In this document: positions 17,775 to 25,670 of the stretch, piece by piece
How the letters are laid out: each line of letters opens with the position of its first letter
Position numbering within the stretch: the first letter of the stretch is position 1
Assembly (NCBI GenBank): GCA_001782645.1
Contig: MFPH01000034.1
Span: 1-33,050, forward strand
DNA: 33,050 bases
DNA from: Candidatus Levybacteria bacterium RIFCSPLOWO2_12_FULL_37_14
GTDB lineage: Bacteria > Patescibacteriota > Microgenomatia > Levybacterales > UBA12049
Direction: 5' to 3'
Notes under the pieces: generated by a model
Databases searched by the model: none
What the model was told of the DNA's origin: nothing
The model's input: only the letters and a program-made list of their open reading frames with translations
Translations under genes and position numbers: made by a program

Positions 17775-19019
17775 ATGCACTTAATGAAACATTATAATTA
17801 CAAGTCTTTGGAAATTAAAAAATGTCGAGCATGTGACTCATCAGCGCTTGAAGATATTTTATCTTTGGGCACTCAATATTTATCCGACTTTACAATAGGT
17901 AATAAAAAGCCCGAGAAATATCCGCTAAGCATAATGCTTTGTAATGATTGCAGTTTATTGCAATTAAAACACAATGTTCCGCAGTCTTCATTGTACACGG
18001 AAAGATACGGATATAAATCAGGAATGAATCTCACTATGCGGAAAGAATTGAAGGAAATAGTTGATAAAACACTTAGTAAATTGAAACAAAAAGAAGATAT
18101 GACGGCGGTAGATATTGGAGCAAATGACGGAACGCTTTTAAGCAACTACTCAGATAAAGTTTTTAAAATTGGAATAGAGCCGATTAAAAAATTTGCTAAA
18201 GAGTGCGGATTAAAAGCAAATGTAATAATAAACGATTTTTTTAATTATAAATTGTATTTTAGTAAAGTTGGAAAAAGAAAAGCAGATATTATTACGATTA
18301 TATCGTGTTTCTATGATATGGAAAAACCCAATATTTTCTTGTCGGATGTTAAAAAAATAATGAATGATGATGGAATAATTACCATCCAGCAGAATTATTT
18401 AGCAAGTATGTTACGCAATAATGCTTTTGATAATATAGTGCATGAACATCTGGAATATTATTCACTGCTCTCATTGGAAAATCTACTTAAAAGACATCAG
18501 CTTGAAATATTTGATATTGAAGAAGATGGGATGAATGGTGGAAGTTTCAGGACTTATATATCCAATATCGGCAAAAGAAAAATATCAAAATCCGTTGTTA
18601 ATATGAGGATTAGGGAGAGAAAAATAAATCTTAAAAACAAAAAAATATATATGGATTTTGCGCAAAAAGTAGAAAAAAACAAAAATAAATTATCCAAACT
18701 AATTTTAAAATTGCTAAAAGAAAATAAAAAGATTTATATTTATGGCGCATCTACCAGGGGAAATACTTTATTGCAGTATTGCGGTTTAGACTGTAAATCA
18801 ATTAAAGCAGCTGTAGAAAGAAATTCAGAAAAGTGGGGTAAAAAAATTGCCTCGGTTGGTGTGCCAATAATTTCCGAAGAACAAGCAAGAATAGAAAAGC
18901 CTGATTATATGTTAGTTTTGCCTTGGTTTTTCAGGGAGGAATTTTTAAGACGAGAAAAAAAATATCTTCAAGACGGAGGACATTTTATTTTTCCCTTACC
19001 CAAATTAGAGGTTATCTAA
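17775..19019 (+). CDS. Sugar C-methyltransferase-like protein (TylCIII/KijD1 type)
   Basis: This 414-residue protein has the three-part layout of NDP-deoxysugar C-3-methyltransferases. An N-terminal zinc site has cysteines at 17, 20, 56 and 59. A SAM-binding core has motif I VDIGANDGT at 112-120. A C-terminal Rossmann-like domain carries YGASTRGNT at 323-331. The HEH motif at 223-225 and GMNGGSFR at 252-259 are the active-site region; in KijD1 the Glu and His of this motif are catalytic. The residue before HEH is Val, where KijD1, as I recall, has Tyr two residues before the Glu, so the exact reaction may differ. Starts at 17775 or 17784 are both possible. The 3' end overlaps the convergent gene by 8 nt. 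Confidence 0.82.
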   Translation: MHLMKHYNYKSLEIKKCRACDSSALEDILSLGTQYLSDFTIGNKKPEKYPLSIMLCNDCSLLQLKHNVPQSSLYTERYGYKSGMNLTMRKELKEIVDKTLSKLKQKEDMTAVDIGANDGTLLSNYSDKVFKIGIEPIKKFAKECGLKANVIINDFFNYKLYFSKVGKRKADIITIISCFYDMEKPNIFLSDVKKIMNDDGIITIQQNYLASMLRNNAFDNIVHEHLEYYSLLSLENLLKRHQLEIFDIEEDGMNGGSFRTYISNIGKRKISKSVVNMRIRERKINLKNKKIYMDFAQKVEKNKNKLSKLILKLLKENKKIYIYGASTRGNTLLQYCGLDCKSIKAAVERNSEKWGKKIASVGVPIISEEQARIEKPDYMLVLPWFFREEFLRREKKYLQDGGHFIFPLPKLEVI

Positions 19020-19722
19020 AATTATATTTTAATTTTAAGATTGTGATGAATGCTTCTTTTATTTCTGCAAAATTAAAATTAGATTTATTAATCTCTTTGT
19101 GGACAAAGTTAAATGGTATTTCTCCAAAAGATCCACCCTTTTTATATATTTTATAAATGATTTCTGATAACAGAATAAAACCCTTAGAATAAAATGAATC
19201 AAAATCGACTTTTTCTAGCGCTTCTCTTCTGTAGCACCTAAATCCATTTGTAAAATCAGTAATGGGAACTTTCAGCATAAATCTAATATAGGAATTAACA
19301 ATCCGACTAAATATTATTCTTTTTACATTCAATCCTTTGATTATTGATTCTTTCAAATATTTAGATGCTATAACAACGTCAAACATGTTGCATTTACTTA
19401 TCATAATGGGAATATATTTTGGGTCATGACATAAATCAGCATCCATTTCAATAAAAAATTCTATATTTTTATTTTTTAATCCTTCTTGAAATCCTCTTAG
19501 TACCGCCGATCCCCTTCCTCCCTTGTTCTTTCTTAAAATTAGCTTTATTCTCTTGTCGTAAGAAAAACGTTCATTTATCAACTCCGCGGATTTATCGGGC
19601 GAATTGTCATCGACAATTATTATCTTAGGTTCTGGAAAATATACTAATACACGCTCTATTGCCTTGATTATTGTTTCATGCGCATTGTAACAGGGAATAA
19701 TTATAGCTATGTTGTTGTGCAT
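19012..19722 (-). CDS. GT2 glycosyltransferase, DPM1-like (polyprenyl-phosphate sugar synthase)
   Basis: This 236-residue soluble GT2 domain has IAIIIPCYNAHETI at the N-terminus, VDDNSPD at 37-43 and EMDADLCHDP at 92-101. These are close to the signatures of dolichol-phosphate mannose synthase (VDDNSPDGT and EMDADLSHDP). FTNGFRCYRREAL further on fits the same family. There is no C-terminal membrane domain, so it is the short, peripheral type. It would charge polyprenyl phosphate with mannose or another hexose, giving the donor that the nearby GT-C enzymes need. It is the only gene in the last part of the glycan locus read on the minus strand, and it shares a promoter region with 19758. Confidence 0.82.
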   Translation of the reverse strand: MHNNIAIIIPCYNAHETIIKAIERVLVYFPEPKIIIVDDNSPDKSAELINERFSYDKRIKLILRKNKGGRGSAVLRGFQEGLKNKNIEFFIEMDADLCHDPKYIPIMISKCNMFDVVIASKYLKESIIKGLNVKRIIFSRIVNSYIRFMLKVPITDFTNGFRCYRREALEKVDFDSFYSKGFILLSEIIYKIYKKGGSFGEIPFNFVHKEINKSNFNFAEIKEAFITILKLKYNFR

Positions 19723-19740
19723 ATTTTTTAATAGTATACT
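19712..19740. promoter_or_regulatory. Divergent promoter with a palindromic -10 (AGTATACT)
   Basis: The 35-nt gap between two divergent GT2 genes holds AGTATACT at 19733-19740. This palindrome gives TATACT on both strands. For the + direction, TTGTTG at 19712-19717 lies exactly 17 nt upstream. For the minus direction the -35 is weak, but the -10 ends 10 nt before the ATG at 19722. Both genes could be fired from one shared element. Confidence 0.6.
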
Positions 19741-19757
19741 CTATTGGGGAGATAAAG

Positions 19758-20519
19758 ATGAAGATTTGCATATCGGCAATCGTTCTAGCAAAAAACGAAG
19801 AAAAAAATATAGCTGATTGTCTGAAAAATTTAAAATGGTGTGATGAGTCAATTGTCATTGACGATAATTCCACTGATGAAACTGTTAAAATTGCAGAAAA
19901 AAATAACGCAAAAGTTTACTCAAGGTCTTTAGATAATTTCTCAAATCAAAGAAATTTTGGGATCACAAAAGCAAGTGGAGAATGGATGCTATTTGTAGAT
20001 GCGGACGAAAGAGTTTCAGGCGCTCTTGCTTTTGAAATTTCAAACGTCCTATCAAGTTGGACAAATGAAATAGATAATGAATATAAAGGCTTTTATATTC
20101 CCCGTTTTGATGTCATTTGGGGAAAAGAATTAAGGTATGGAGATTCAGGAGTAAAATTGCTAAGGCTAGCAAAAAAAAATGCAGGGAAATGGGAGGGATT
20201 AGTCCATGAAAAATGGAAAATTAATGGAAAAATAGGTTCATTAAAAAACCGAATAATTCATTATCCGCATCAGACAATTTCAGAGTTTTTATCGGAAATT
20301 AATTTTTATACTGCATTGAGAGCAAAAGAGCTTTATTCAAGGAAAATAAAAGTTAATATATTATCAATAATTCTGTATCCTTCCTGCAAATTCGTTTTAA
20401 ATTATTTTTTAAAAAAAGGCTTGTTGGACGGAATCCCGGGGCTGATGCAGGCGCTCCTTATGTCATTTCATTCATTTTTGGTTAGAGGCAAATTGCGGTT
20501 GATGTGGAATAGTAAATGA
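19758..20519 (+). CDS. GT2 glycosyltransferase, WaaE/KdtX-like
   Basis: This 253-residue protein opens with ISAIVLAKNEEKNI (5-18), followed by IDDNSTDET at 34-42, NFSNQRNFGITKASGEW near 60-76 and the metal site FVDADERVS at 79-87. This set marks the WaaE/KdtX-like (beta-1,4-glucosyltransferase) subgroup of GT2. The tail has KWEGLVHEKW and IIHYPHQTISEF, which are also usual there. Family members are about 250-260 residues, so the length is normal. GGGGAG at 19746-19751 sits 6 nt before the ATG and may be a Shine-Dalgarno. It probably adds a hexose to a lipid-linked acceptor inside the cell. The next gene starts 1 nt after its stop. Confidence 0.85.
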   Translation: MKICISAIVLAKNEEKNIADCLKNLKWCDESIVIDDNSTDETVKIAEKNNAKVYSRSLDNFSNQRNFGITKASGEWMLFVDADERVSGALAFEISNVLSSWTNEIDNEYKGFYIPRFDVIWGKELRYGDSGVKLLRLAKKNAGKWEGLVHEKWKINGKIGSLKNRIIHYPHQTISEFLSEINFYTALRAKELYSRKIKVNILSIILYPSCKFVLNYFLKKGLLDGIPGLMQALLMSFHSFLVRGKLRLMWNSK

Positions 20520-20520
20520 T

Positions 20521-22101
20521 ATGTTTTCTCTAGCCATCTTGATTGGTATTTACTCATATCTCATTTTTGAGCTTGGACTGGTAGGAATTTTATATAAAGA
20601 CCACATAGTTTTAGCAACATTTATCTTCGGATTATTTATTCTCTATTTTTATAAAAAAAAGATAAAAAGTAAATTGCCTCAGTATTCTAAAGTATTGAAG
20701 CAAATGCAGAAGATAAATGTTAAAAGTGCAAAACGCAATTGGTTGCCAATCGTTGCCTTTTCTATATTAGTTTTACAGGGAATTGTTAATCTTATTGGGG
20801 CATTGGGGCCGGAATTGGGATTCGATGCTCTTTGGTATCACTTGACGTTGCCTAAAATTTACCTACAAAATCACGCAATTTTCTATATTCCCGGAGGACT
20901 CTTATATTATTCAACAATGCCCAAGCTTACGGAAATGCTCTATACGGTCGGATTATCATTTGGGAGTGAAATTTTTGCAAAACTTATTCATTTTTCTTTC
21001 GGAATTTTAACTTTAATAGCGCTTTATAGGTTGTCCCGCAAGTTTTTATCAAAAACTTATTCCCTTCTGGCGCTTGTTCTTTTTTATTCCAATCTGATTG
21101 TTGGGTGGATATCAATATCTGCTTATATTGATTTAGCCAGAACTTTTTTTGAAATAATGGCACTGTGGGGATTTGTAAATTGGATTGAAAAAAAAGAAAA
21201 AAAATGGCTTATTATCTCGGCGATATTATTAGGCTTAGCAATATCAACCAAACTTTTGGCGTTGGGTAGTCTTTTAATCTTTGCTATCCTTATAGTAATT
21301 TTTACCCGCAAAATTAATAATATCTTAATTTATTGTTTTTGCGCTTTAATAATTCCGTTACCCTGGTTTATTTTTTCCTACATTTATACCGGTAATCCCG
21401 TATACCCATTTTTTACAAGTATTTATCCCGTAAAGTTTACTCTTGATTTAATTAATCCCTTGAGTCTTTCAGATCCCATTTCTTCTCTTTATGTAATATT
21501 CTTACCAATAACAATATTTATTTATAAAAAGCTTAAATTATCTTTCAAAATAATATCTCTATATTCTTTTCTTGCAATTATTGCGTGGTATCTGACTCCG
21601 CAGACAGGCGGAGGGAGGTTTATATTGCCTTATCTTCCAGCCTTTTCTTTAATGACATTAGTAATTATTAATATGATTAAACGAATAGCGCTACGCAGTA
21701 TTTTTATTGGGTTAATAGTTGCTTTAGCATTATTTTCTATAATTTATAGAGGTGCTGCGAATTCAAGACATATTCCTGTTATTTTGGGGCGAGAATCAAA
21801 ATCTCAATTCCTCACAAAGTATTTAAATTTTTCATTTGGGGATTTTTATGATACGGATGGTTATTTTGCCGATAAAATAAAAAAAGAAGACCAAGTTCTT
21901 CTCTATGGGTTTCATAATCTTTATTATATAAATTTTCCTTTTATAGATTCGTCCTATATAAAAAAAGGAGATGTGTTTAATTATATAGCTGTTCAGGGAA
22001 GCAATTTTCCTTATAGATTTAGATTTTGGAATTTAATTTATTATAATGATAAGACTAATATAAGATTATATTCTCTGGGAGGCTTGAGATGGACTTACTA
22101 A
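20521..22101 (+). CDS. Polytopic membrane protein, probable GT-C glycosyltransferase
   Basis: This 526-residue protein has about ten or more helices. After helices near 1-42 and 75-95 comes GPELGFDALWYHLTLPKIYL at 96-115. D102 and H107 sit in the place of the catalytic acidic loop of GT-C enzymes. PKLTEMLYTVGLSFG follows as the second loop. The pattern is very like the protein at 15886-17742 (acidic loop, then YHxxxP), so the two may be paralogues. It lies directly between the WaaE-like GT2 and the O-antigen ligase-like gene and overlaps the latter by 13 nt. A role in transferring a sugar from a lipid carrier outside the membrane is likely but unproven. Confidence 0.75.
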   Translation: MFSLAILIGIYSYLIFELGLVGILYKDHIVLATFIFGLFILYFYKKKIKSKLPQYSKVLKQMQKINVKSAKRNWLPIVAFSILVLQGIVNLIGALGPELGFDALWYHLTLPKIYLQNHAIFYIPGGLLYYSTMPKLTEMLYTVGLSFGSEIFAKLIHFSFGILTLIALYRLSRKFLSKTYSLLALVLFYSNLIVGWISISAYIDLARTFFEIMALWGFVNWIEKKEKKWLIISAILLGLAISTKLLALGSLLIFAILIVIFTRKINNILIYCFCALIIPLPWFIFSYIYTGNPVYPFFTSIYPVKFTLDLINPLSLSDPISSLYVIFLPITIFIYKKLKLSFKIISLYSFLAIIAWYLTPQTGGGRFILPYLPAFSLMTLVIINMIKRIALRSIFIGLIVALALFSIIYRGAANSRHIPVILGRESKSQFLTKYLNFSFGDFYDTDGYFADKIKKEDQVLLYGFHNLYYINFPFIDSSYIKKGDVFNYIAVQGSNFPYRFRFWNLIYYNDKTNIRLYSLGGLRWTY

Positions 22102-23243
22102 AAAAAATATTTATCTTTGTACTATTTCTTTTTCCCTTAGGCGAGATTGCGCGTATTGATTTTGGCAATGGTGTTGCATTAAAACCCTTAGATATTGGTG
22201 TGGGAGTTCTTGTCTCGTCGTGGTTGGCGTTCAAACTTTTCAATAAACAAAAAATTAGGCAAAAAAATATATACATTCCTGCATTGCTATTTTCCTTAAG
22301 CGGATTTTTTTCCTTAACTGTTGGCAATCTGCAATTATCGCTAAATGAGTTTTTAATTTCTTTTTTGTATTTACTTCGTTGGCTTGCTTATGCGGGTGTA
22401 TTTTTTGTAATTAGCGATTTCGACAATGACTTCAAGAAGAAAATTTCGAACACATTAATTATCGTTGGTTCTTTGGTTGTAGGATTAGGGTATTTACAAT
22501 ATTTTTTTTATTCAAACCTTAGAAATTTATATTATTTAGGATGGGATGAACATATGCACAGAATGTTTTCTGTGTTTCTTGATCCGAATTTTGCCGGAGC
22601 TTTTTTCGTACTATTTTTTTTATTTTTAATCGGAGTATTCTTGAAAAACAAAAATATTTCAGCAGGAATATTGTTAATGTTGACATTGGGAGCCGTATTT
22701 TTAACGTTTTCCAGAAGCGCTTTGATCATGTTAATTATAAGTTCAAGTTTATTATTTGTATTAATGCATAAAAAAATATGGATAGCAATATTGTTCGGAA
22801 TTACAATTCTGGTGATAACGATGTCATCAAGGTATTTCAGCATTGAAAATATTAATTTATTTAGAATTGTTTCGTCAGAAGCCCGCCTTGCAACTGCAAA
22901 AGAAGCGGTGAGAATAATATTGAGCCGGCCAATTTTTGGAGTAGGTTTTAATTCTTATAGGTATGCAAAATTGGACTATGGTTTGAGGAATAACAAGTTA
23001 TATCTAATAAGCCATGCGGATGCAGGAGTTGATAACAGTTTTTTATTTGTTGCAGCCACTACGGGAATTGTAGGGTTTATTTTATATTTATTTTTGTGGT
23101 TTAGGATATTTAAAATTGCCTCTATTTTGGCAATTGCTTCAATCGCAGGAATATTTATTAATAGCTTATTTATAAATAGCTTATTTTATCCTTTCATCAT
23201 GTTGTGGCTTTGGATAATTATTGCAATTAAGGTGAATAGATAA
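22089..23243 (+). CDS. O-antigen ligase/polymerase family protein (Wzy_C-like)
   Basis: This 384-residue protein has about ten to twelve helices. LTFSRSALIML near 205-215 and PIFGVGFNSYRYA near 281-293 are the hallmarks of the O-antigen ligase/polymerase family (PF04932). The large outer loop of 40-50 residues follows, and then VDNSFLFVAATTGIVG at 314-329. Ligases of the WaaL type usually have a His just before the NS of this motif; here it is Asp315. A role in polymerising or attaching the surface glycan fits its place at the end of the glycan locus. The C-terminus carries a tandem INSLF duplication. It overlaps the convergent gene's 3' end by 17 nt. Confidence 0.82.
   Translation: MDLLKKIFIFVLFLFPLGEIARIDFGNGVALKPLDIGVGVLVSSWLAFKLFNKQKIRQKNIYIPALLFSLSGFFSLTVGNLQLSLNEFLISFLYLLRWLAYAGVFFVISDFDNDFKKKISNTLIIVGSLVVGLGYLQYFFYSNLRNLYYLGWDEHMHRMFSVFLDPNFAGAFFVLFFLFLIGVFLKNKNISAGILLMLTLGAVFLTFSRSALIMLIISSSLLFVLMHKKIWIAILFGITILVITMSSRYFSIENINLFRIVSSEARLATAKEAVRIILSRPIFGVGFNSYRYAKLDYGLRNNKLYLISHADAGVDNSFLFVAATTGIVGFILYLFLWFRIFKIASILAIASIAGIFINSLFINSLFYPFIMLWLWIIIAIKVNR
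23157..23186 (+). repeat. 15-bp tandem duplication inside the ligase-like gene
   Basis: Two 15-base units, 23157-23171 and 23172-23186, differ at a single base and encode INSLF twice in a row in the last helices. This looks like a slippage duplication that keeps the frame. Confidence 0.8.
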
Positions 23244-23931
23244 TTTTTATTTCCTTTATAGCTTTGTTTCCTGCAATATCTATAGCCTCAACCCTTATTT
23301 TGTTTTCTCCGTTTTGAAGAGGAAGACTATAGGAAAAATTTCCATTACTGTCCGTGATTGCCCAGAAACCGTTAATGGTTACTTTAGCATCGGTATCCGT
23401 TGCCCCTTTAATACTTGCAATATTTTGGTCTTTTGAGAAAGATTGTCCGTCTGTTGGCGAATTAAGACTGAGATATGGAGGAGCGTTTTTGAAAGCTGTA
23501 ATTATGGTGTTAGAGAAATCACTTTCTTTTTCATTCACAACTGATTTGGCTTGTATAATATTCTCGCCCGGTTTTATTGTTTGCTTGAATGAAAATTTTC
23601 CATCATCGCCCGCTTTAACGGTGTCAACTAAGTTATAATTTATATATAGGTTTACTGTTTGTTTTTTTGAGGCAATTCCGGAAATTATAATAGAAGCACT
23701 TGTAGTTGCTTCCGGAAATGAATCAAGAACAGGAGGAGCAATAAAGGAAGAGCTTTGAATTTTCGTTTCCACTTTGCTTTGGGAGCCTGATAGGAAAAGG
23801 CTAAGATTAACCAAGAGCGGAATTCCAAATTTGAATGATAAAAAGACTACGAGAACAATACCAAGAATACTTAATGCGAGATTTTTCTTAGTTTTTTGCT
23901 CCATTCTTTTTGATAGTCTTGACCTAATCAT
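23227..23931 (-). CDS. Membrane-anchored protein with two Ig-like repeats
   Basis: This 234-residue protein has a basic N-terminus, one hydrophobic helix at about 18-48 and no obvious cleavage site, so it is probably a membrane-anchored outer-face protein. Two repeats of about 80 residues follow, near 80-150 and 160-234. Each has the pattern IxGxA...VxxNxxxxx...DxxGxFSxxxxLxxGENxI...A..., as in Ig-like/glucodextranase-B domains. Such proteins are common in CPR genomes and may bind glycans or other surface partners. It starts 13 nt after the tRNA-Thr, and a GGAG lies 7 nt before the ATG. An ATG at 23904 is a possible later start. It convergently overlaps the ligase-like gene. Confidence 0.75.
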   Translation of the reverse strand: MIRSRLSKRMEQKTKKNLALSILGIVLVVFLSFKFGIPLLVNLSLFLSGSQSKVETKIQSSSFIAPPVLDSFPEATTSASIIISGIASKKQTVNLYINYNLVDTVKAGDDGKFSFKQTIKPGENIIQAKSVVNEKESDFSNTIITAFKNAPPYLSLNSPTDGQSFSKDQNIASIKGATDTDAKVTINGFWAITDSNGNFSYSLPLQNGENKIRVEAIDIAGNKAIKEIKIIYSP

Positions 23932-23944
23932 AGTTTTTCTCCAG

Positions 23945-24015
23945 AGCCGATAGGTAGAATCGAACTACCATTTACGGTTTACGAAACCGCTGTTCTGCCA
24001 CTGAACTATATCGGC
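23945..24015 (-). tRNA. tRNA-Thr (anticodon CGT)
   Basis: On the minus strand the sequence folds into a full cloverleaf of 71 nt. The acceptor stem is GCCGATA paired with TATCGGC (7 pairs). The D arm is GTTC/GAAC with a short 7-nt loop. The anticodon stem is GCGGT/ACCGT with loop TTCGTAA, and the T arm is GGTAG/CTACC with loop TTCGATT. The anticodon CGT reads ACG, so it is tRNA-Thr; the acceptor stem is the same as that of E. coli tRNA-Thr(CGT) as I recall it. The discriminator base is T and CCA is not encoded, so CCA must be added after processing. Confidence 0.96.
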
Positions 24016-24025
24016 CAATGGCGAT

Positions 24026-24054
24026 ATTGTAGTAAATTTTCCACCAAAGAGCAA
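24026..24054 (-). promoter_or_regulatory. Promoter of the tRNA-Thr
   Basis: On the minus strand TTGCTC (24049-24054) and TACAAT (24026-24031) are 17 nt apart, and the -10 ends 10 nt before the tRNA 5' end. It is the only good promoter upstream of the Ig-like gene, so the two are likely on one transcript. Confidence 0.65.
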
Positions 24055-24079
24055 TTTATACTTGATAATTTTTAATATC

Positions 24080-24108
24080 TTGACAAGGGTTTGGGAATAC
24101 TATAAATT
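24080..24108 (+). promoter_or_regulatory. Probable promoter of the pyr cluster
   Basis: A perfect TTGACA at 24080-24085 is followed, 17 nt later, by TAAATT at 24103-24108. The better box TATAAA at 24101-24106 has only 15 nt spacing. Transcription would start about 30 nt before the ATG at 24147. I see no PyrR-like attenuator or riboswitch fold in this short leader. Confidence 0.5.
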
Positions 24109-24146
24109 AATTGAAACACTAATCTAAAAGAACATTCTTGCAAAAT

Positions 24147-25031
24147 ATGACAGAAAAAGAAACAGAAGAACGATCTCAAGAAAGAAACTTCAAAAACCCC
24201 CTAGAACAACGACAAATTTCATTTAATAGCGTACTCTGCATTGGTCTTGATCCTGATTACTCAAAGATCCCCGATAGTATTATGGGAAAGTTTCCAAGCT
24301 ATGAAATGGGTTCAGCAATACTTGAGTTTAACAAGCAAATAATTGATGCTACCAATTCTCTTGTATGTTCGTATAAACCTAATATGGCTTTTTATGAAAA
24401 ATCCGGATTAAGGGTGCTAAAAGATACAATTGATTACATTAGAAAGAAAGATTCATTAATATCTGTTATCGCTGATGGGAAAAGAGCAGATATTGGAAAT
24501 ACGAATATTCCTTACGTAGAAACTATCTTTGATTATCTTGATGCGGATGCTGCTACAATTAACCCATACTTTGGAGGAGAAGCAATAAAACCTTTCCTGG
24601 AAAGAAAAGATAAGGGAATTTTTGTTTTGTGCAGGACATCAAATAAGGGTGCTGAAGATGTACAAGATTTAATTGTTAAACATCTTGAGCTAGGAGAAGT
24701 ACCACTTTACCAAGTCGTAGCATATAAAGCTGCCTATGAATGGAATGCCAATAAAAACATTTGTTTAGTCGTAGGCGCTACTTGGCCTAAGCAGTTGGCT
24801 GAAGTTCGAAAAATTGTTGGACCGGACATGACGATTCTAATACCCGGATTAGGAAAACAAGGAGGGAAACCTGAGGATATGGTATTGGGATATAATTCTG
24901 CAAAAAGAGGAGTCATTGGTAGTATTTCCAGAGAAGTTATTTTTGCTCAGCCAAAAAGTGGCGAAAGTTATATGCAGGCAGTTAGAAAAGAAGCAATGAA
25001 ATGGCGCGACGCAATTAATGCGTACCGCTAA
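24147..25031 (+). CDS. pyrF: Orotidine-5'-phosphate decarboxylase, type 2
   Basis: This enzyme decarboxylates OMP to UMP, the last step of pyrimidine synthesis. The 294-residue protein shows LCIGLDPD near residues 31-38, KPNMAFYE, and the catalytic core ADGKRADIGNT at 109-119, with D110, K112 and D115 as the charged active-site network. PGLGKQGG further on is the phosphate-binding part. The length and the GLDPD start fit the longer 'sub-family 2' PyrF (about 270-300 residues) rather than the short E. coli form. The frame could start at a TTG at 24138, but the ATG at 24147 is more likely. pyrE follows after 12 nt, so the two are probably co-transcribed. Confidence 0.94.
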   Translation: MTEKETEERSQERNFKNPLEQRQISFNSVLCIGLDPDYSKIPDSIMGKFPSYEMGSAILEFNKQIIDATNSLVCSYKPNMAFYEKSGLRVLKDTIDYIRKKDSLISVIADGKRADIGNTNIPYVETIFDYLDADAATINPYFGGEAIKPFLERKDKGIFVLCRTSNKGAEDVQDLIVKHLELGEVPLYQVVAYKAAYEWNANKNICLVVGATWPKQLAEVRKIVGPDMTILIPGLGKQGGKPEDMVLGYNSAKRGVIGSISREVIFAQPKSGESYMQAVRKEAMKWRDAINAYR

Positions 25032-25043
25032 AGATAAAGAAAT

Positions 25044-25670
25044 ATGGAAGTATTACGACCATTACCCAGAGAAGAAAGAGTAAGGGAAATCTTCCAGAAG
25101 AGTGGAGGCATTCTTGAAGGGCACTTTATTGCCCACTCATGGAAACATCTAGATAGATACGTTGATAAAAGATTATTCTATGCCTATACCCAAGAAACTA
25201 CTGAAATCTGCAGTATGTTTGCCGAGGATTTTAAGAATGACAATATAGAAGTGGTAATTGCGCCTGCGACCGGTGGAATAATTCTATCTTTTGAAACTGC
25301 TAGATTGCTAACGCTTATGACAGGGAAAAAAGTCATTAGTGCTTTTCTGGAAAAAAGAAAAGAAGGAGGATTTGAATTTCATAAAGGCGTAGCAGAATTA
25401 ATTAAAGATAAACGAGCCCTCGACCTAGATGACGTCCTAACAACAGGAGGATCTTTAAAAGACGCGGTTGACGAAACAAGAAAGGCCGGAGCTAAAGTAG
25501 TTAGAGTAGGCGTAATTTGGAATAGAGGAGGAGTCAAGCCGAAAGATATTGGAGTAGAAGATGAAGTAGGAATAGATTCCCTGTGTAATATACGTTTTCA
25601 GGATTGGACTTCAGCAGAATGTGCGATTTCTGGTCCGTGTAGCAAAGGTATACCTTTAACAAAACCTTAA
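25044..25670 (+). CDS. pyrE: Orotate phosphoribosyltransferase
   Basis: This enzyme joins orotate and PRPP to give OMP, the substrate of the PyrF encoded just upstream. The PRPP-binding motif LDLDDVLTTGGSL is at 126-138. GHFIAHSWKHLDRYVDKR at 26-43 is the orotate-side segment, matching the SGxHSxxY motif of the family with Trp where Gly is usual. At 208 residues its length is normal. The stop and the pyrC start overlap as TAATG. The ATG at 25044 is the first start after pyrF, and no clear Shine-Dalgarno precedes it. Confidence 0.93.
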   Translation: MEVLRPLPREERVREIFQKSGGILEGHFIAHSWKHLDRYVDKRLFYAYTQETTEICSMFAEDFKNDNIEVVIAPATGGIILSFETARLLTLMTGKKVISAFLEKRKEGGFEFHKGVAELIKDKRALDLDDVLTTGGSLKDAVDETRKAGAKVVRVGVIWNRGGVKPKDIGVEDEVGIDSLCNIRFQDWTSAECAISGPCSKGIPLTKP

